A stretch of DNA of 64,000 bases from Datura wrightii (Eukaryota > Streptophyta > Magnoliopsida > Solanales > Solanaceae), in assembly GCA_035772735.1 (NCBI GenBank), contig JASDFA010000003.1, positions 55,858,501 through 55,922,500 of the forward strand, read 5' to 3'. The translations under genes and the position numbers were made by a program. The notes beneath the pieces were generated by a model, which saw only the letters and a list, made by a program, of their open reading frames with translations, was not told the DNA's origin and ran no database searches. Positions 33,499-46,257 of the stretch are shown here, piece after piece. The stretch's first letter is position 1, and each line of letters begins with the position of its first letter.

Positions 33499-36010
33499 TG
33501 TAATGACCCATCCGTCGTTATAGGGTAATTAAAGCTTTAGCATCCTTTTATGTCTAAGTGCATGATTGAAAATTTTAGGGAAGTCTGGTTGAAAGACTTA
33601 TGTTTCGGGTAGTGGAAAATATATTGGATTTTTGAGCTATTGATTAGCGGGAACCGCTGTAGCAGTGGAATTTTTGCAGCAGCGAGACCGTCATGACGGT
33701 CGGAGGTCCACCGTAATTATAGAGAAGAAAACCGTCAGATTCGTTGTGGCAAGGGTTTGGTCGCCATAGCCGGTACGCTGCAGAGAAAATGGATTGTTGC
33801 AGTGGAAGACAGTAGGCAGTATGACAATATAAGACAACATTTTGGGATTTTCACCCCATTAGTCTAAGGCACGAAAATTGAAGGGCTTAGGGTGATTTTC
33901 TAGAAGCAAAAGTAGTTGTTCTTCAAGGTGAGTTCCCTAGCTAGTTTTTCTCCATATTCTATTTCCTAACACCCTAAAATCGATAGGTGGTCCTAAATGG
34001 TGATTCTCTAAGTTAAAATCTAGGTTTGCGAAAACTAGGGATATTTGAATGAGAATGATTGGGTGGTTATTCTTAGGCCTAAAAGTGGGTAGTAGCACTT
34101 TCTAGGAGGAATGTGATTATAGAACATTGATTTTATAATAGTTTGAGACCTAGAACTCGGTAAATATTGGATCTTTTGCATTGGAACTGCTTGAAAAGGG
34201 TTTAGAAGTAAAAACTCTCTAAAATAATTTGGAATGACCCATGTGAGGATAGAACGTGATAATAAACCTTTGAGGTATAAAATCTGATTGTAACATCAGG
34301 TAGAATGGAGAAGAATTGAATTTCTAAGCCCTGAATGAAGACCTAGATGATTGAATGTTGTGTATTTACTTATTTATAGACTTTGAATATTCAAAGGAGC
34401 TAAGAAAAGGCAAAGCACCCAGGACTAGCTGTATATTCCAGTTTCGAAATTGAGGTAGGTTATGATTTATGAGTAGTTAGACTTTATTTAATGAGTTGTA
34501 TATGTTGTGAATTGAAAATGTGCTTAGTTGGTCTTCACAAACTAAATTTTACTAGCGTTATGATGTGTCAGTTATACTTGTAAAATGAACTCTGAAATTA
34601 TGGTTATTAGTGATGATTGTTGTGAATTCAAGGTGTATTGTGATGCTTAATATGTTCTCTTAATTGTCATATGAATGACTAAATTTTGGTGCATGTAACT
34701 AAGTTGGTGAATGTGACTTGACACCTCTGAGCGGTCTTGTAAATTAATTGATTAATAGCATACAAAATAAGAGAATGAAGTGGATAACATGTTTTATCCT
34801 AAGATGAGTGGCTCGTGCCTGAGGTGAGTATCTGGGTGAGTAGTTATGACATGAGTGGCTCGTGTTCGAGGAGAGTATCCAAACGAGCAGATGAGTGGGA
34901 GCGGGTACCACGCTAGTACGATACATGAATTTCTAGAGTCGCCTACAGTTCATGACTAGAAGAGCAGAAATAAGACCCTCTAGCATATGTGTACATTGAT
35001 GCTCAGTGATGTGTGCATATATACAATGATATGACAGAGGCGTGTGAGAGACTTTTTCTAAACAGTACAATATCGGGTAAAGGGCCTGAAAGAGGCCAGG
35101 TTGATATGGAACACGAAAATTGTTTGGGATAGGGATCTTTACTTGTATGTTTCACATGTGTTTTATGACTTGTTGTACCTATCTATGTCTTATTACTATT
35201 GCTTGTACAATTATATACAACTTGTGATGAATTGATGGTTGAGGATTCAGTTACATACAAATCTTTAATAAGTTGATGAATCGATTGTTGAGGATTATCA
35301 TTTTAGAAACTAAGTTTATCAACTTGGCCAAGTTACTGCCTATGCAGTACCGCTACAACGGTACTTTTACTGTTGTGGTGAGACTGCTGCCACGGTCTAG
35401 TTACCGTTGCAGTGAGGCCTAATCTTGTGAGTAGGCCAACTTTTAATCTCAACCTGAATTATATTAAATGGTATTTTTCTTGATGATTATATGTTTCAGT
35501 GGTCGTATGTTGTTTAATTTTCATGTAGTCATGTTATTATTTAAGGTCTCCTTATGATGCCTACCAGTATATAATGGTTGTACTGATGCTACTCCTACAC
35601 TTATCTTTTTAGTGTAGATAGTGTTCTAGGAAGTTCATCCTCACCACATCTTTAGCACTAGCAGTGATACTAGATCTAAGGGTGAGTTGACTTCTACCTA
35701 GGTTGCCGCAGATCCTCTTTCACAGATGTCTATTTATTTCAGACATTATTTCACTGCTTTATTTTATTTTCCACTACTCTTAGACATGGCTTAGTCAGTG
35801 TCTTTGTGTAATGACTTTCAGTTCCTGGGGATGTACTAGATAGTTCTGCGAGTATTTTCTTTTCTTATTTCAAGACTTCCGCTATTTGATTCATGAGCAT
35901 TTATTTAATTAGTATGAATGTTACATTTGGATGGATTAGTTGGGACACGACGGTTCACCCACCGGGGGGGATTAGTGTCTGTTCCAATTGCAGCCATTTG
36001 AATTGTGATA
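33499..36010 (+). mobile_element. Element C 3' LTR (2.5 kb)
   Basis: It starts TGTAATGACCCATCCG and ends TTGTGATA, with CA mutated to TA. Its last 240 bases match 10479-10708. A GC-containing word array lies at 33650-33790 and includes the perfect 16-bp palindrome GACCGTCATGACGGTC at 33686-33701. No gene is seen inside. Confidence 0.88.
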
Positions 36011-36139
36011 ATCAATTTGATGACACAAGCAAAGCGCGTACCGTAAGACTAATAGAAAAAAATGATTATGGACGGCTAAATTTTATCAAATTTGTATTCG
36101 TAAAAAATTGGAATTATATTAAATTCAAGATATATTAAT
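36011..36139. other. Flank of element C, AT-rich
   Basis: Sequence right of C's 3' LTR. ATCAA at 36011 would be the candidate target duplication, but the left end of C is outside the window. I recognise nothing else here. Confidence 0.4.
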
Positions 36140-36818
36140 CCAAGTAAATATTGTGCACTAATATAACTGAGTTAATTAGTTAAGTTAGATAAATATGAAT
36201 TTAATTAATGATTAAATTTCATTAGGCTGGTCCATCAATTGGGATACAAATGATGAGCCCACTTTATTGAGCCCAAAATGTCATCTTATCCTAGAGGCCC
36301 AAATTGGTGTCACGTGTCAAATGATGTTTCACGCCAAGTAAAATAAAAGAGCCAATAGGATCATGCTATATGTCAAAATAACACTGTATGCCTAGTCAAA
36401 TCAAAGGCCAATAAAAATGTTCTACGTATATAAGTAACATGTTTCGACCAACTAAATATCGCCATATCAACTTAAATCTGATTGGCTGAAAGAAGTTCAT
36501 CCTTATCACAACTCTTCCATCCAACAACTATAATAGGGGTCTCATAATTTAGAAAAAGGGACCTAAATTCTAACAAGAAGCTAAAGAGATCTCGTGGATC
36601 AAATGCTGCAGATTTCTCTACAAGTTACAAGAATTCAAACACTCAAGTATTTCTCTACAACTTTTAGAGATCAAGATAAAGATTCAAGATTAAGCTTAAA
36701 AGCCCTTGATTTCAAATACAAGTCAAGATTAAGATGAAGATTAAAGATCAAGCTAAAAAACCCTTGAATATATATAAGTCAAGATCAAGACCATCAGACT
36801 CAAGATCAAGTCCTAGGC
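36140..36818 (+). mobile_element. Probable solo LTR L, left part
   Basis: An AT-rich stretch with GCCCA-rich blocks and a CACGTGTC G-box-like motif near 36311. It ends in an array of CAAGAT(C/T)AAGA units (36660-36812) that continues after the K insertion at 46258-46325. I remember similar sequence as a common solanaceous LTR, but cannot name it. The start is uncertain by about 100 bases. No coding potential is seen. Confidence 0.5.
36660..36812. repeat. CAAGATTAAGA tandem-like array
   Basis: Imperfect units of TCAAGATCAAGA/TTCAAGATTAAG about 11-12 bases long. The array is split by element K and resumes at 46262-46325. Confidence 0.7.
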
Positions 36819-39005
36819 TGTCACAACCGAACGTACACCCAAACTGTAGACACGGGACAAGGAGCCTCGAGGGACCCAAGTCGACCATGGCATGAGCATA
36901 CATCTAATCCAAATCACATGAGCGGTAGACTTAGCATAAAAAGAACATAATCATGACATAATAGAAGGAAAAGCAAAACTAGACTCATACAATACGACTG
37001 ATTACAACTTGTAGTCTGATAAGCCTCTAATCATGAAAAGACAGGTTGATGGGACAACTCCCTAACTAATCCAACAATACTAAAACTGAAAGAACAACAT
37101 AGAGTCTGAATACATAGCCCTCGGAACATGAGGACTCACCAAGCATGCTGAGAACAACTCCGAGATAATCTACGGGTGAGGGTGAGCCTAAGAGCTGGGG
37201 CCTGTATCATAAAACAATACAACATAGAAAGTATGCGGTCAGTACGTGGAATGTATTGCGTATGCTAGGTAAGTAAAATGGACATTTAAAACATATATAA
37301 AATTCACAAATGATTATAAGAGTAGGACATCATGCTCGTATCATAAATCATCATAACATGTCATAAGGCTCAAGGTTTTCAAAACGTTCGTAACAGAACA
37401 TAATCATGATCATAATAAAAGAGTTTTACTTAACATGACTTGAGCCATAATACATAATTATGACATGCATAAATCATGAGGAACATTGGGAGATTCTCTT
37501 AACCGACATTACCCCATATGAGAACACATGAAGCCTGACTGGTAACACTAGTCGGGAGGGTGTTCGTACCTTGCCAAGGGTAGGACCATGAAAGTGTTAT
37601 ATCTCCATGAAAAGGGCCATGTGGTCAAGGGACATTCCCATAGGAGGTCCCAACATACCTACAGTGGCACGTAGTTTGTGAGATCTAGGGCAGAACCTAG
37701 GCCCCCAACCTACTCGCTGTTCGATACTACTCCGAAAACATATATAGTGCTAATAGTATAACATGAATGGATTCATGGGCTAGTTAAATCATGATAATCG
37801 TAAACATACTTGTAAATATGTGAACTAGCCATGAATCAAGGCCTGTGAGTCAGGCAAAAACATAATTCATGATTCATAAGGTTCATACATACTTGTAGAT
37901 CATGCATATAGCTTGAATTTCATAAAATCATAATGGGCAACATAATAAATTCATGAGTTAAATCATAATTCATGCTGGGTTTATAATTATCATCAATGGG
38001 TAAATAGATCATAAATCAATTCATCATGGGGCATGCATAATTAGGCTTAAATACATAAAAATCGAAATCGATAGAATTATAAATGATTTAAATAATAAAA
38101 ATTGATTAAAACCCATAAATTATGATAAGATTTTAAAATCACAAAACGCATAATCAAATCACTAGAGTTTAAGTAAATCAATTTCAAAACCCCATGAGTT
38201 TTTGTCGAAATCTTTGTAAAAATCATAGAGGAGGGACATGGGTGTGGAAGAAACATCCATTGATAGCCTTACATACCTAGGATATCTGATTTTTAACTTC
38301 CCTGGATTACCCAAGAATGAAATTAGAAGAATCGAGGAGAAGATCCTAGAATCTCCATTGATTGCCTCTCACTAAACTTTCATGCATGAATGAAGAGAAA
38401 ACTGAACTTAACCCCTTTAAATTTTCCTATTCATAACCAAAAAAGACGTAGTTTAGGCTTTAGGATCTTAAGAAATTACAAAAAGACCCTTACTATTTCG
38501 CAGAAAATAATTGCCAGGTGATTCTAACGGGTGACCTGACGATTTATTACATACCCAAACGACTTGTCACCTTGTCCGTCAGGTACACTGTCTAAACTGA
38601 TCACAAGGGGTCCTAACGGACGACATAATGATATGTTACGAGTGGCCACGAGTCGTGGCCACCACTCGTCAAGTACACTGCCTTCCTTATGCCAATTATT
38701 CAAAATTCCACCCAATGACTCATACCACGACTCGTTTCCAGACATGACAAGTCGTGGTCTCCTTCTGTTAAGCCCACTGCTTTGCCTTTTCTATTTTTCT
38801 TATACCTCCTCCCCACGGATGACCGAACGACTCGTGGTGGGGACTCCTTTTTCCCTATTCTACCAGGCCTCACCACGAGTCACCTGATGACTCATGGGCT
38901 CTCCTCACAAGTCATCCAATGACTTGTCCTGTGCCTGCAACCCAGATTTTTAGTTTTCCTCTTTTCAACTCCCTAGTCCAATCTTGGAGTTCCCAGGGAT
39001 TTACA
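36819..39005 (-). repeat. Element K 3' LTR
   Basis: On the minus strand it starts TGTAAATCCCTGGGAACTCC at 39005 and ends GGTTGTGACA at 36819. It is collinear with 44054-46252. The ACGACTCGT word array is at 38530-38935. Confidence 0.93.
38530..38935. repeat. ACGACTCGT word array in K 3' LTR
   Basis: CACGAGTCGTGG (38648), CCACGACTCGTT (38724), GACAAGTCGTGG (38744) and ACGACTCGTGGTGG (38828) among many variants. The second LTR copy has the array at 45740-46180, with more intact CG dinucleotides. Confidence 0.75.
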
Positions 39006-39022
39006 ATATCTCCCCCTTGGGG
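39006..39022 (-). promoter_or_regulatory. Polypurine tract of element K
   Basis: The minus strand reads CCCCAAGGGGGAGATAT just before the LTR start. It is nearly identical to A's tract. Confidence 0.88.
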
Positions 39023-39249
39023 ACATTCGTCCTCGAATGTTAGAAACACACAGAAACTTAGAAACATGCAATCATCATATGCAAATACTAATTATTTAAA
39101 TTGAAAACTGACGTAATGACTGCCTCCGAAAAGAATTACATAGCTGAACTGAATATGGACATCACATACATCTATCATGACATAAATCGTACTTGTGCAC
39201 ATGAGCTGAACATGGAAACTGATTTAGAGAATTAGGGCAAGAGCTGATA

Positions 39250-39769
39250 CCTCAAATTGAAACTGAGCCGGTAGGGAATAGGTGAGGGTATTTAGCCATC
39301 ATAGCCACTTTGGCTTCCCATGTAGCTCCCTCAACATGCTGGTTTCTCCATAACACCTTCACCGAAGCTACTTCTTTGTTTCTTAGCTTCCAAACCTAAC
39401 GATCCAAGATTGCAACTTGAATTTCCTCGTAACTGAGGACATCTCTCACATCAACTCTATCCACAGGGACAACCAAGATTGGATCACCAAGCACTTTTTC
39501 AAGAGCGATACATGAAAGACGGGATGAACTGAAGATAACTCTGATGACAAGTCCAACTCATATGCTACCTTACAAATTCTTCTCATAACCCGGTAGGGAC
39601 CAACATAGCGGGGACTGAGTTTTACTTTCTTTCCGAACCGCATGACTCCCTTCATGGGAGACACCTTTAGAAATACCCGATCGTCCACCTCGAACTCCAA
39701 CTCTCTCCTCCTCACATCAGCATATGACTTTTGATGACTCTGAGCTATTTTTAGCCTGTCCCTTATCAA
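39250..39769 (-). pseudogene. Integrase C-terminus and chromodomain of element K
   Basis: Frame 39769-39446 reads RLKIAQSHQKSYADVRRREL, FLKVSPMKGVMRFGKKVKLS and PRYVGPYRVMRRICKVAYEL, the GPY/F module. After a frameshift comes a chromodomain, VWKLRNKEVASVKVLWRNQH then VEGATWEAKVAMMAKYPHLF (39430-39270). Tail and order match A and C. The core-to-C-terminal junction (39770-40108) also has stops, so integrase is split. Confidence 0.88.
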
Positions 39770-40108
39770 CTAAACCTTCACCATGGCCTCATGAATCGAG
39801 TCTGGCCCTATCATAGCTGCCTTACCAATCTCAAACCATCCGATGGGAGATCTACACCTCTGCCCATAGAGAGCCTCAAACGGTGCCATTTGGATGCTGG
39901 AGTGATAGCTGTTATTGTAAGCGAACTCGATCAAGGGAAAGTGATCATCCTAACTACCTTTAAAGTCCATCACACAATCTCTCAACATTTCCTCGAGAGT
40001 TCGAATTGTCCCCTCTGCCTGACCATCCGTTTGCGGATGGAATGCTGTGCTGTGCTTAACCTGAGTCCCAAGCCCTTTTTGAAAAAACCACCAAAACTAA
40101 AAGGTAAA

Positions 40109-41050
40109 CTAAGTACCTCGATCTGAAATAATAGACAAGGGAACTCCATGAAGTAGAACCAACTCTCGAATATACAAATTGGCATAATCATCAACTGAAT
40201 CATTGGTTTTAACCGGTAGAAAGTGCGCAGCCTTGGTCAACCTGTCTACCACCATCCAAATAGAATCATACTGTCGGCGAGTACGAGGTAGGCCTGTAAT
40301 GAAATCCATATTAATCTCTTTCCACTTCCAAGTGGGAATGCTAATATCCTGAAGTACGCCTCCTGGCCTTTGATGCTCAACTTTCACTTGCTGACAATTC
40401 GGGCACTTGGCTACAAATTCTGCAATATCCTTCTTCATGCCGTTCCACCAATATATTTCCCGCAAATCATGATACATCTTGGTTGCTCCCGAATGGATGG
40501 AGTACCTGGACCCATGTGCCTCATGCAATATCCGATACCACAAATTATCGACATCGGGAACACACAAACGACCCTGGTACCACAACACATCATCTCCCCC
40601 TTGGGAGAAAACCTCCACCTTTTGACTCCGAACGGCTTCCTTCAGCTTTACTAGAATAGGATCCTCATCTTGTTTGGCTTTCACATCCATCACCAAGGAC
40701 GATTCTGATTCGTTTTGCACAACAATGTCACCATCGGTCGAGTAGACCAATCTAACTCCCAACCTCGAAAGTCGATGGACATCCTTCACTAACTCCTTTC
40801 CGTCATCCATGTGGGACACACTTTCCATAGAGAGTCTACTAAGTGCATCCGCAACCACATTAGCCTTGCCCGGGTGGTAAAGAACACTCATGTCATAATC
40901 CTTTAGTAACTCCAACCACCTCCTTTGCTGAAGATTGAGATCCTTCTGCGTGAACAGATATTGCAAGCTCTTGTGATCCGTGAACACATCCACGTGGACT
41001 CCATACAAGTAATGCCGCCATATCTTCAATGAGAGCACCACCGCGACCAA
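40109..41050 (-). pseudogene. RNase H end and integrase core of element K
   Basis: The longest open frame in the window (313 codons). It starts in RNase H (FTDHKSLQYLFTQKDLNLQQ, then LSVLYHPGKANVVADALSR-like sequence). Next comes the integrase HHCC module (YSIHSGATKMYHDLREIYWW to FVAKCPNCQQVKVEHQRPGG) and the catalytic core, with NMDFITGLPRTRRQYDSIWM (first Asp), WMVVDRLTKAAHFLPV and LSIISDRGT (second Asp). It then hits a stop before the Glu motif. RNase H joins it from another frame (41304-41026). It shows how recently intact K's pol was, but it is not a complete protein. Confidence 0.9.
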
Positions 41051-41335
41051 CTCAAGATCATGGGTTGGTAATTCTTCTCATGGAGTTTCAACTGTCTCGA
41101 GGCATACGCTATCACCTTCCCATGTTTCATCAACACACACCCAAGTCTGACTCTTGAAGCATCACAATATACTACAAAACCATCGGTACCCTCAGATAGA
41201 GTCAACACTGGTGCTGAAGTGAGTCGGGTCTTCAACTCTTGGAAGCTTTTCTTACCAGCCTCCAACCATTGAAACTTCACCTTCTTTTGAGTCAACTTGG
41301 TCAAAGGTGCCGCAATAGATGAGAAACCCTCAAAA
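41026..41335 (-). pseudogene. RNase H N-terminal part of element K
   Basis: Frame 41304-41026 reads FQWLEAGKKSFQELKTRLTS, APVLTLSEGTDGFVVYCDAS with the first catalytic Asp, and VIAYASRQLKLHEKNYQP. A frameshift near 41060 breaks the LELAAVV segment; the domain continues in the overlapping 41050 frame. Confidence 0.88.
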
Positions 41336-42073
41336 AATCACAGGTAGTAACCTACTAAGACCAAAAAGCTCCTGATATCTGATGGGTTCACCAGTCTGGG
41401 CCAATTCTTTACCGCCTCAATTTTTTGAGAATCTACCTTTATGCCCTCACTCGATACCATATGGCCTAAGAATGCTACAAAGTCCAACCAAAACTCATAT
41501 TGGCTGAACTTCGCATACAACTGACGATCCTTGAGGGTCTGAAGCACTACTCTCAAGTGAGCGGCGTGCTCCTCCTCGCTCCGAGAGTATATAAGGATAT
41601 AATCGATGAACACGATCATGAACATGTATAGATATAGCTTGAACACCCTGTTCATCAAGTCCATGAAAGATGCAGGGGCATTGGTTAGTCCAAAAGACAT
41701 AACAATAAATTCGTAGTGACCATATCGAGTCCTGAAAGTGATTTTCGGAATGTCACTCTCCCGAACCCTGAGCTGGTGATACCCGGACCTGAGATCTATT
41801 TTTGAGAATCATCTGGCACCCTGAAGCTGGTCAAACAAGTCATCGATCCTGGGTAAGGGGTACCTATTCTTGACGGTGACTTTGTTCAACTTCCGGTAAT
41901 TAATACACATGCGAAGGGAACCATCCTTCTTTCGGACAAATAACACCGGTGCACCCCATGGAGACTTGCTTGGTATAATAAAGCCCTTACCTCACAAGTC
42001 CTTCAACTCCCTTAGCTTGGCTAGAGCCATCCTATAGGGAGGGATGGAGATAGGCTGCGTATCGGGCAATAGG
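41336..42073 (-). pseudogene. Reverse transcriptase of element K, catalytic Asp lost
   Basis: The upstream half is in a broken frame (42060-41710) with recognisable WGAPVLFVRKKDGSLRMCIN and DLFDQLQGA. The open part 41700-41338 reads MSFGLTNAPASFMDLMNRVF and then MIVFIDYILIYSRSEEEHAA. The catalytic pair is normally FIDD; here the second Asp is Tyr (GAT to TAT type change), which abolishes polymerase activity. QLYAKFSQYEFWLDFVAFLG follows. Frame breaks join it to the linker and RNase H. Confidence 0.9.
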
Positions 42074-42905
42074 TCAATACAAAAATAAATTTCCTTTTCT
42101 GGAGAAACACCTGGAAAATCTTTTGAGAAAAACCTCCAGATACTCACACACTACTGGGACTGACTGGATAGTCGGGGTATCAGATTCAACATCCTTAACC
42201 CTAACTTGGTGATACATGTAGCCCTTAGAGATCATTTTCCTAGCCTTAAGATAGGAGATAAACTGACTGGCTGGTACAACTGAGTTACCCTTCCACTCTA
42301 AAACTGACTTGCCCGGAAATCGAAATTCCACTGAATGGGTCCTATAATTAATCGAAGCACAACATGCAAACAACAAGTATATACCCAAAATGATGTCAAA
42401 GTCAGTCATGGCCAACTCTACAAAGTCCGCGGAGGTAACCTTATACAACACTGTGATGGCAACCTCTATATACCCGCCTAACTACAACTGATTCATCGAC
42501 TGGGTTAGAGACGGAGAACGGTTCTAACAGAATTTCAGGGTTAACTCCAAAACTACTAGCAATATAAGGGTTCACAAAATAAAAAGTAGATCCTGGATCT
42601 AACAAGGCATAACCATCAATATGGAAGACTTGTAACATACCAGTGACCACATCTGGCGAAGCCTCTCGCTCCTGGCGGGACACTAGGGCATAAAACCTAT
42701 TTTGGCGTTGATCGCCTGCTGAACTAGTGGAGGCACCCTGCTGAGGTGGTCGTGCTACTAGACCGGTAGAACTGGCTGAAGGGAAATCTCTGATTCTGTG
42801 TCTGGGTTTTCCACACTCGAAACAAGCATCTGTGCCAACCAAGCACCTCCCAGAATGATTCTTGCCGCACTTCGCACAAATTGGAAAAATGTGCTCCACT
42901 TGCAT
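42074..42905 (-). pseudogene. Zinc knuckles, protease and linker of element K
   Basis: Frame 42905-42441 carries CAKCGKNHSGRC (C-x2-C-x3-H-x3-C type) and CFECGKPRHRIRDF, where the last Cys has become Phe. It continues with the aspartic protease (YALLDPGSTFYFVNPYIASS). Frame 42451-42074 continues with the second protease half (FVELAMTDFDIILGIYLLFA) and the linker to RT (VPVVCEYLEVFLKRF). The two frames overlap by a few bases, so one frameshift separates them. The protease would cut Gag-Pol inside the particle. Confidence 0.88.
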
Positions 42906-43850
42906 GCTACCTTAATCCCTCGAGCCTGAATACCTGATCCTCTGATATCCCCTAAACCTGGATGGCGTGCTGTCTGATGATGGAGATGGAGAGATAGACC
43001 TGTGCTGAGACTGCTGACGTGGTCCACCCCCTGACCTGGCCTGAGAAACCCTATAATTGTCAGTTCTGGCCCTCTTAGCCTCCCTCTACCTCCTGTAGAC
43101 TGACTCCATCTACTGCGCATGCAATGTAATACGGGGAAAGTCAATATCCCGATGAAGCATGGCGATCCTGCATTCCTTGTTAGAGTAGTCCACTACCCCA
43201 TGCACAAAACAGCTCACCTGAGCCCTCTAGTTAGCCACCAACTCCAGAGCATACTTAGATAATCGAGTAAACTCCAATGCGTACTCCTGAACGGATAGGT
43301 TTCCCTACTACAAATTAAAAAACTCGGCTGCTTTGAGCTCCCTCATCTCCCGAGGGAAGAACCGATCCAAAAATGCTGTGTGAAACTCTTCCCAACCTAT
43401 CAGGCCTGCACCCACTGCCCTGGCATCCTTCCACTGCTTGAACCATATGTAAGCCACCCCCTTAAGCTGATAGGAGGTCAAGTCAATGCACTCTTCATTG
43501 TTTACCCCCATAACCCGGGTGATCTTCAGAATCTCCTTTATGAAATCGTGTGGATCCTTGTCCACCTTTGACCCCGTGAACTTCGAAGGGATCATCCTTA
43601 AGAAATCCCTCACCCTAGCTGCCGCTGCATTCCCATTTTGAGGTAAATGTGCCACTGTCTGATTCCGGACCTGGGTAGTCATAGCCTGTGCCAACATCTG
43701 AATCGTGCCCTAAACTTAGCATGGGCAGCTAGCTCTGGTGCGTACTCCCCGTGAACGGGTGGGGCTGGCTGATGCTCCTCACCATTTGCACCCTCATGAT
43801 CATTACCGTTACCATTTCTTCTGGGGTTCACTCAGCGTGGAGGCGTGATG
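42906..43850 (-). pseudogene. Gag of element K
   Basis: The open part 43697-43308 reads NQTVAHLPQNGNAAAARVRD, FLRMIPSKFTGSKVDKDPHD, LTSYQLKGVAYIWFKQWKDA and FFPREMRELKAAEFFNL, the Ty3-type Gag capsid. The N-terminal part, equivalent to B's MPPRRVNARR, lies near 43840 without a clean start (it reads CGTGATGC where the ATG is expected). The 3' part (43300-42906) is shifted. It is 80-90% similar to B's gag by eye, so B and K belong to the same family. Confidence 0.87.
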
Positions 43851-44038
43851 CTACAAATGTGAATGGCATGAATTAGAAGGGTAGAGGACTTTCATCACAC
43901 GACATAGATCATGAAAGAAGGGAATATTTCCTAAACTTCTAGTAGCCTCTTCGTCATAAGTGTGGCGCGCTTCACACCCATGAAAAAGACTCTACTTAAC
44001 GCGACTTTCAGACTCCCTAGGACACTTCAAACCTATGG

Positions 44039-44050
44039 CTCTGATACCAA
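44039..44050 (-). promoter_or_regulatory. Primer binding site of element K (tRNA-iMet)
   Basis: GGCTCTGATACCA in plus orientation, reverse complement of the iMet site, three bases from the 5' LTR. Confidence 0.9.
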
Positions 44051-44053
44051 GTT

Positions 44054-46252
44054 TGTCACGACCCGAACGTACACCCCGATCGTAGACAGGGGAGGAGCCT
44101 CGAGGGACCCCAAGTCGACCTATGGCATAAACATACATCTAATCCCAATCATATGAGCAGAAGACTTAGCATAAAAAGAACGTAATCATGAAATAATAGA
44201 AGGAAAAGCAAATCAAGACTCATATAATACGACTGATTACAACTTATAGTCTGATAAGCCTCTAATCATGAAAAGACGGGTTGATGGGACAACTCCCCAA
44301 CTAACCCAACAATCTTGAAACTGAAATAACAACATAGAGTCTGAATACATAGACCTCGAAACATGAGAACTCACCAAGTATGCTGAGAACAACTCCAAGA
44401 TAATCTACGGGTGAGGGTGAGCTTGAGAGCTGGGGCCTGTATCATAAAATGATACACCATAGTAAGTATGTGGTCAGTACGTGGAATGTACTGCTTATGC
44501 AAGGTAAGTAAAATGAACATTTAATATATATATAAAATTCACAAATGATTATATGAGTAGGACATCGTGCTCGTATCATAAATCATCATAACATGTCATA
44601 AGGCTCAAGGTTTTCAAAATGTTCGTAACATAACATAATAATGATCATAATAAAAGAGTTTTACTTAACATGACTTGAGACAACATACATAATCATGAGG
44701 AACAGTGGGAGATTCTCTTAACCGACATATCCCATATGAGCAAACATGAAGTCCGATTGGTAACCCTAGTCGGGAGGGTGTCCGTACCTTGCCAAGGGTA
44801 GGACTATGAAAGTGTTATATCACCATGAAAAGGGCCATGTGGGCCAGGGATAGTCCCATAGGAGGTCCCAACATACCTACGTGGCACGTAGTTTGTGAGA
44901 TCCGGGGCAGAACCTAGGCCCTCAACCTACTCGGTGTTCGATACTACTCCCAAAACATATATAGTGCTCATGATATAACATGCATGGATTCATGGGCTAG
45001 TTAAATCATGATAATCGTAAACATACTTGTAAATATGTGCACTAGCCATGAATCAAGGCTTGTGAGTCGGCCAAAAACATAATTCATGATTCATAAGGTT
45101 CATACATTCTTGTAGATCATGCATATAGCTTGAATTTCATAAAATCATAATGGGAAACATAATAAATTCATGATTTAAATCATAATTCATGCTGGGTTTA
45201 TAATTATCATCAATGGGTAAATAGATCATAAATCAATTCATCATGGGGCATGCATAATTAGGCTTAAATACATAAAAATCGAAATCGATAGAATTATAAA
45301 TGATTTAAATAATAAAAACTGATTAAAACCCATAGATTATGAAAAGATTTTAAAATCACAAAACCCATAATCAAATCACTAGATTTTAAGTAAATCAATT
45401 TCAAAACCCTATGAGTTTTTGTTGAAATCTTTGTAAAAATCATAGAGGAGGGACATGGGTGTGGAAGAAATCACCCATTGATAGACTTACATACCTGGGA
45501 TATATGATTCTTAACTTCCCTAGATTACCCAAGAATGAAATTAGAAGAATTGAGGAGAAGATCCTAGAATCTCCCTTGATTGCCTCTCACTAAACTTGCA
45601 TGCATGAATGAAGAGAAAATTGAGCTTAACCCCTTTAAATTTCCCTGTTCACAACCCAAAACGACGTAGTTTAGGCTTTAGGATCTTAAGAAATTACAAA
45701 AAGACCCTTACTATTTCGCAGAAAATAATTGCCAGGTGATTCTAACGGGTGACCTGACGATTCGTTACATGCCCAAACGACCCGTCACCTTGTCTGTCAG
45801 GAACACTATCTTAACTGATCACTGGGGGTCCTAAAGGACGACATAACGACTCGTTACGAGTGGCCACAAGTCGTGGCCACCACTCGTCAAGTACACTGCC
45901 TTCCTTATGCCAATCATTCAATATTCCACCCAACGAGTCATACCACGACTCGTTGCCAGACATGACAAGTCGTGGTCTCCTTTTGTTAAGCCCACTGCCT
46001 TGCCTTTTCTATTTTTCTTATACCTCCTCCCGATCGATGACCTAACGACTCGAGGTGTTTGACCACAAGTCACTCCGAAGCCCGTGGGGACTCCTTTTTC
46101 CCTATTCTCCCAGGCCTCCCCACGAGTCACTTGACGACTGGTGGGCTCTCCTCACGAGTCCTCCAACGACTCTTCATGTGCCTCTAACCCAGATTTTCAG
46201 TTTTCCCCGTTTCAACTCTCGGGTCCGATCTTTGAGTTCCCGAGGTATTACA
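44054..46252 (-). repeat. Element K 5' LTR
   Basis: It begins on the minus strand TGTAATACCTCGGGAACTCA at 46252 and ends GGGTCGTGACA at 44054. It abuts TAGGC. Together with 36819-39005 it shows about 5-10% divergence depending on region. The word array is at 45740-46180. Confidence 0.93.
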
Positions 46253-46257
46253 TAGGC

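Larger units (their letters stand above)
36819..46252 (-). mobile_element. Element K, full-length Tekay-like Gypsy element
   Basis: LTRs of 2187 and 2199 bp, polypurine tract, gag, protease, RT, RNase H, integrase, chromodomain and primer site are all present in minus orientation. They are flanked by the perfect target duplication TAGGC (36814-36818 and 46253-46257). The first 470 bp of the LTRs differ at roughly 45 sites by eye (about 9%), so this is an older insertion than D and E. Pol has several frameshifts and a lost RT catalytic residue. Confidence 0.95.
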
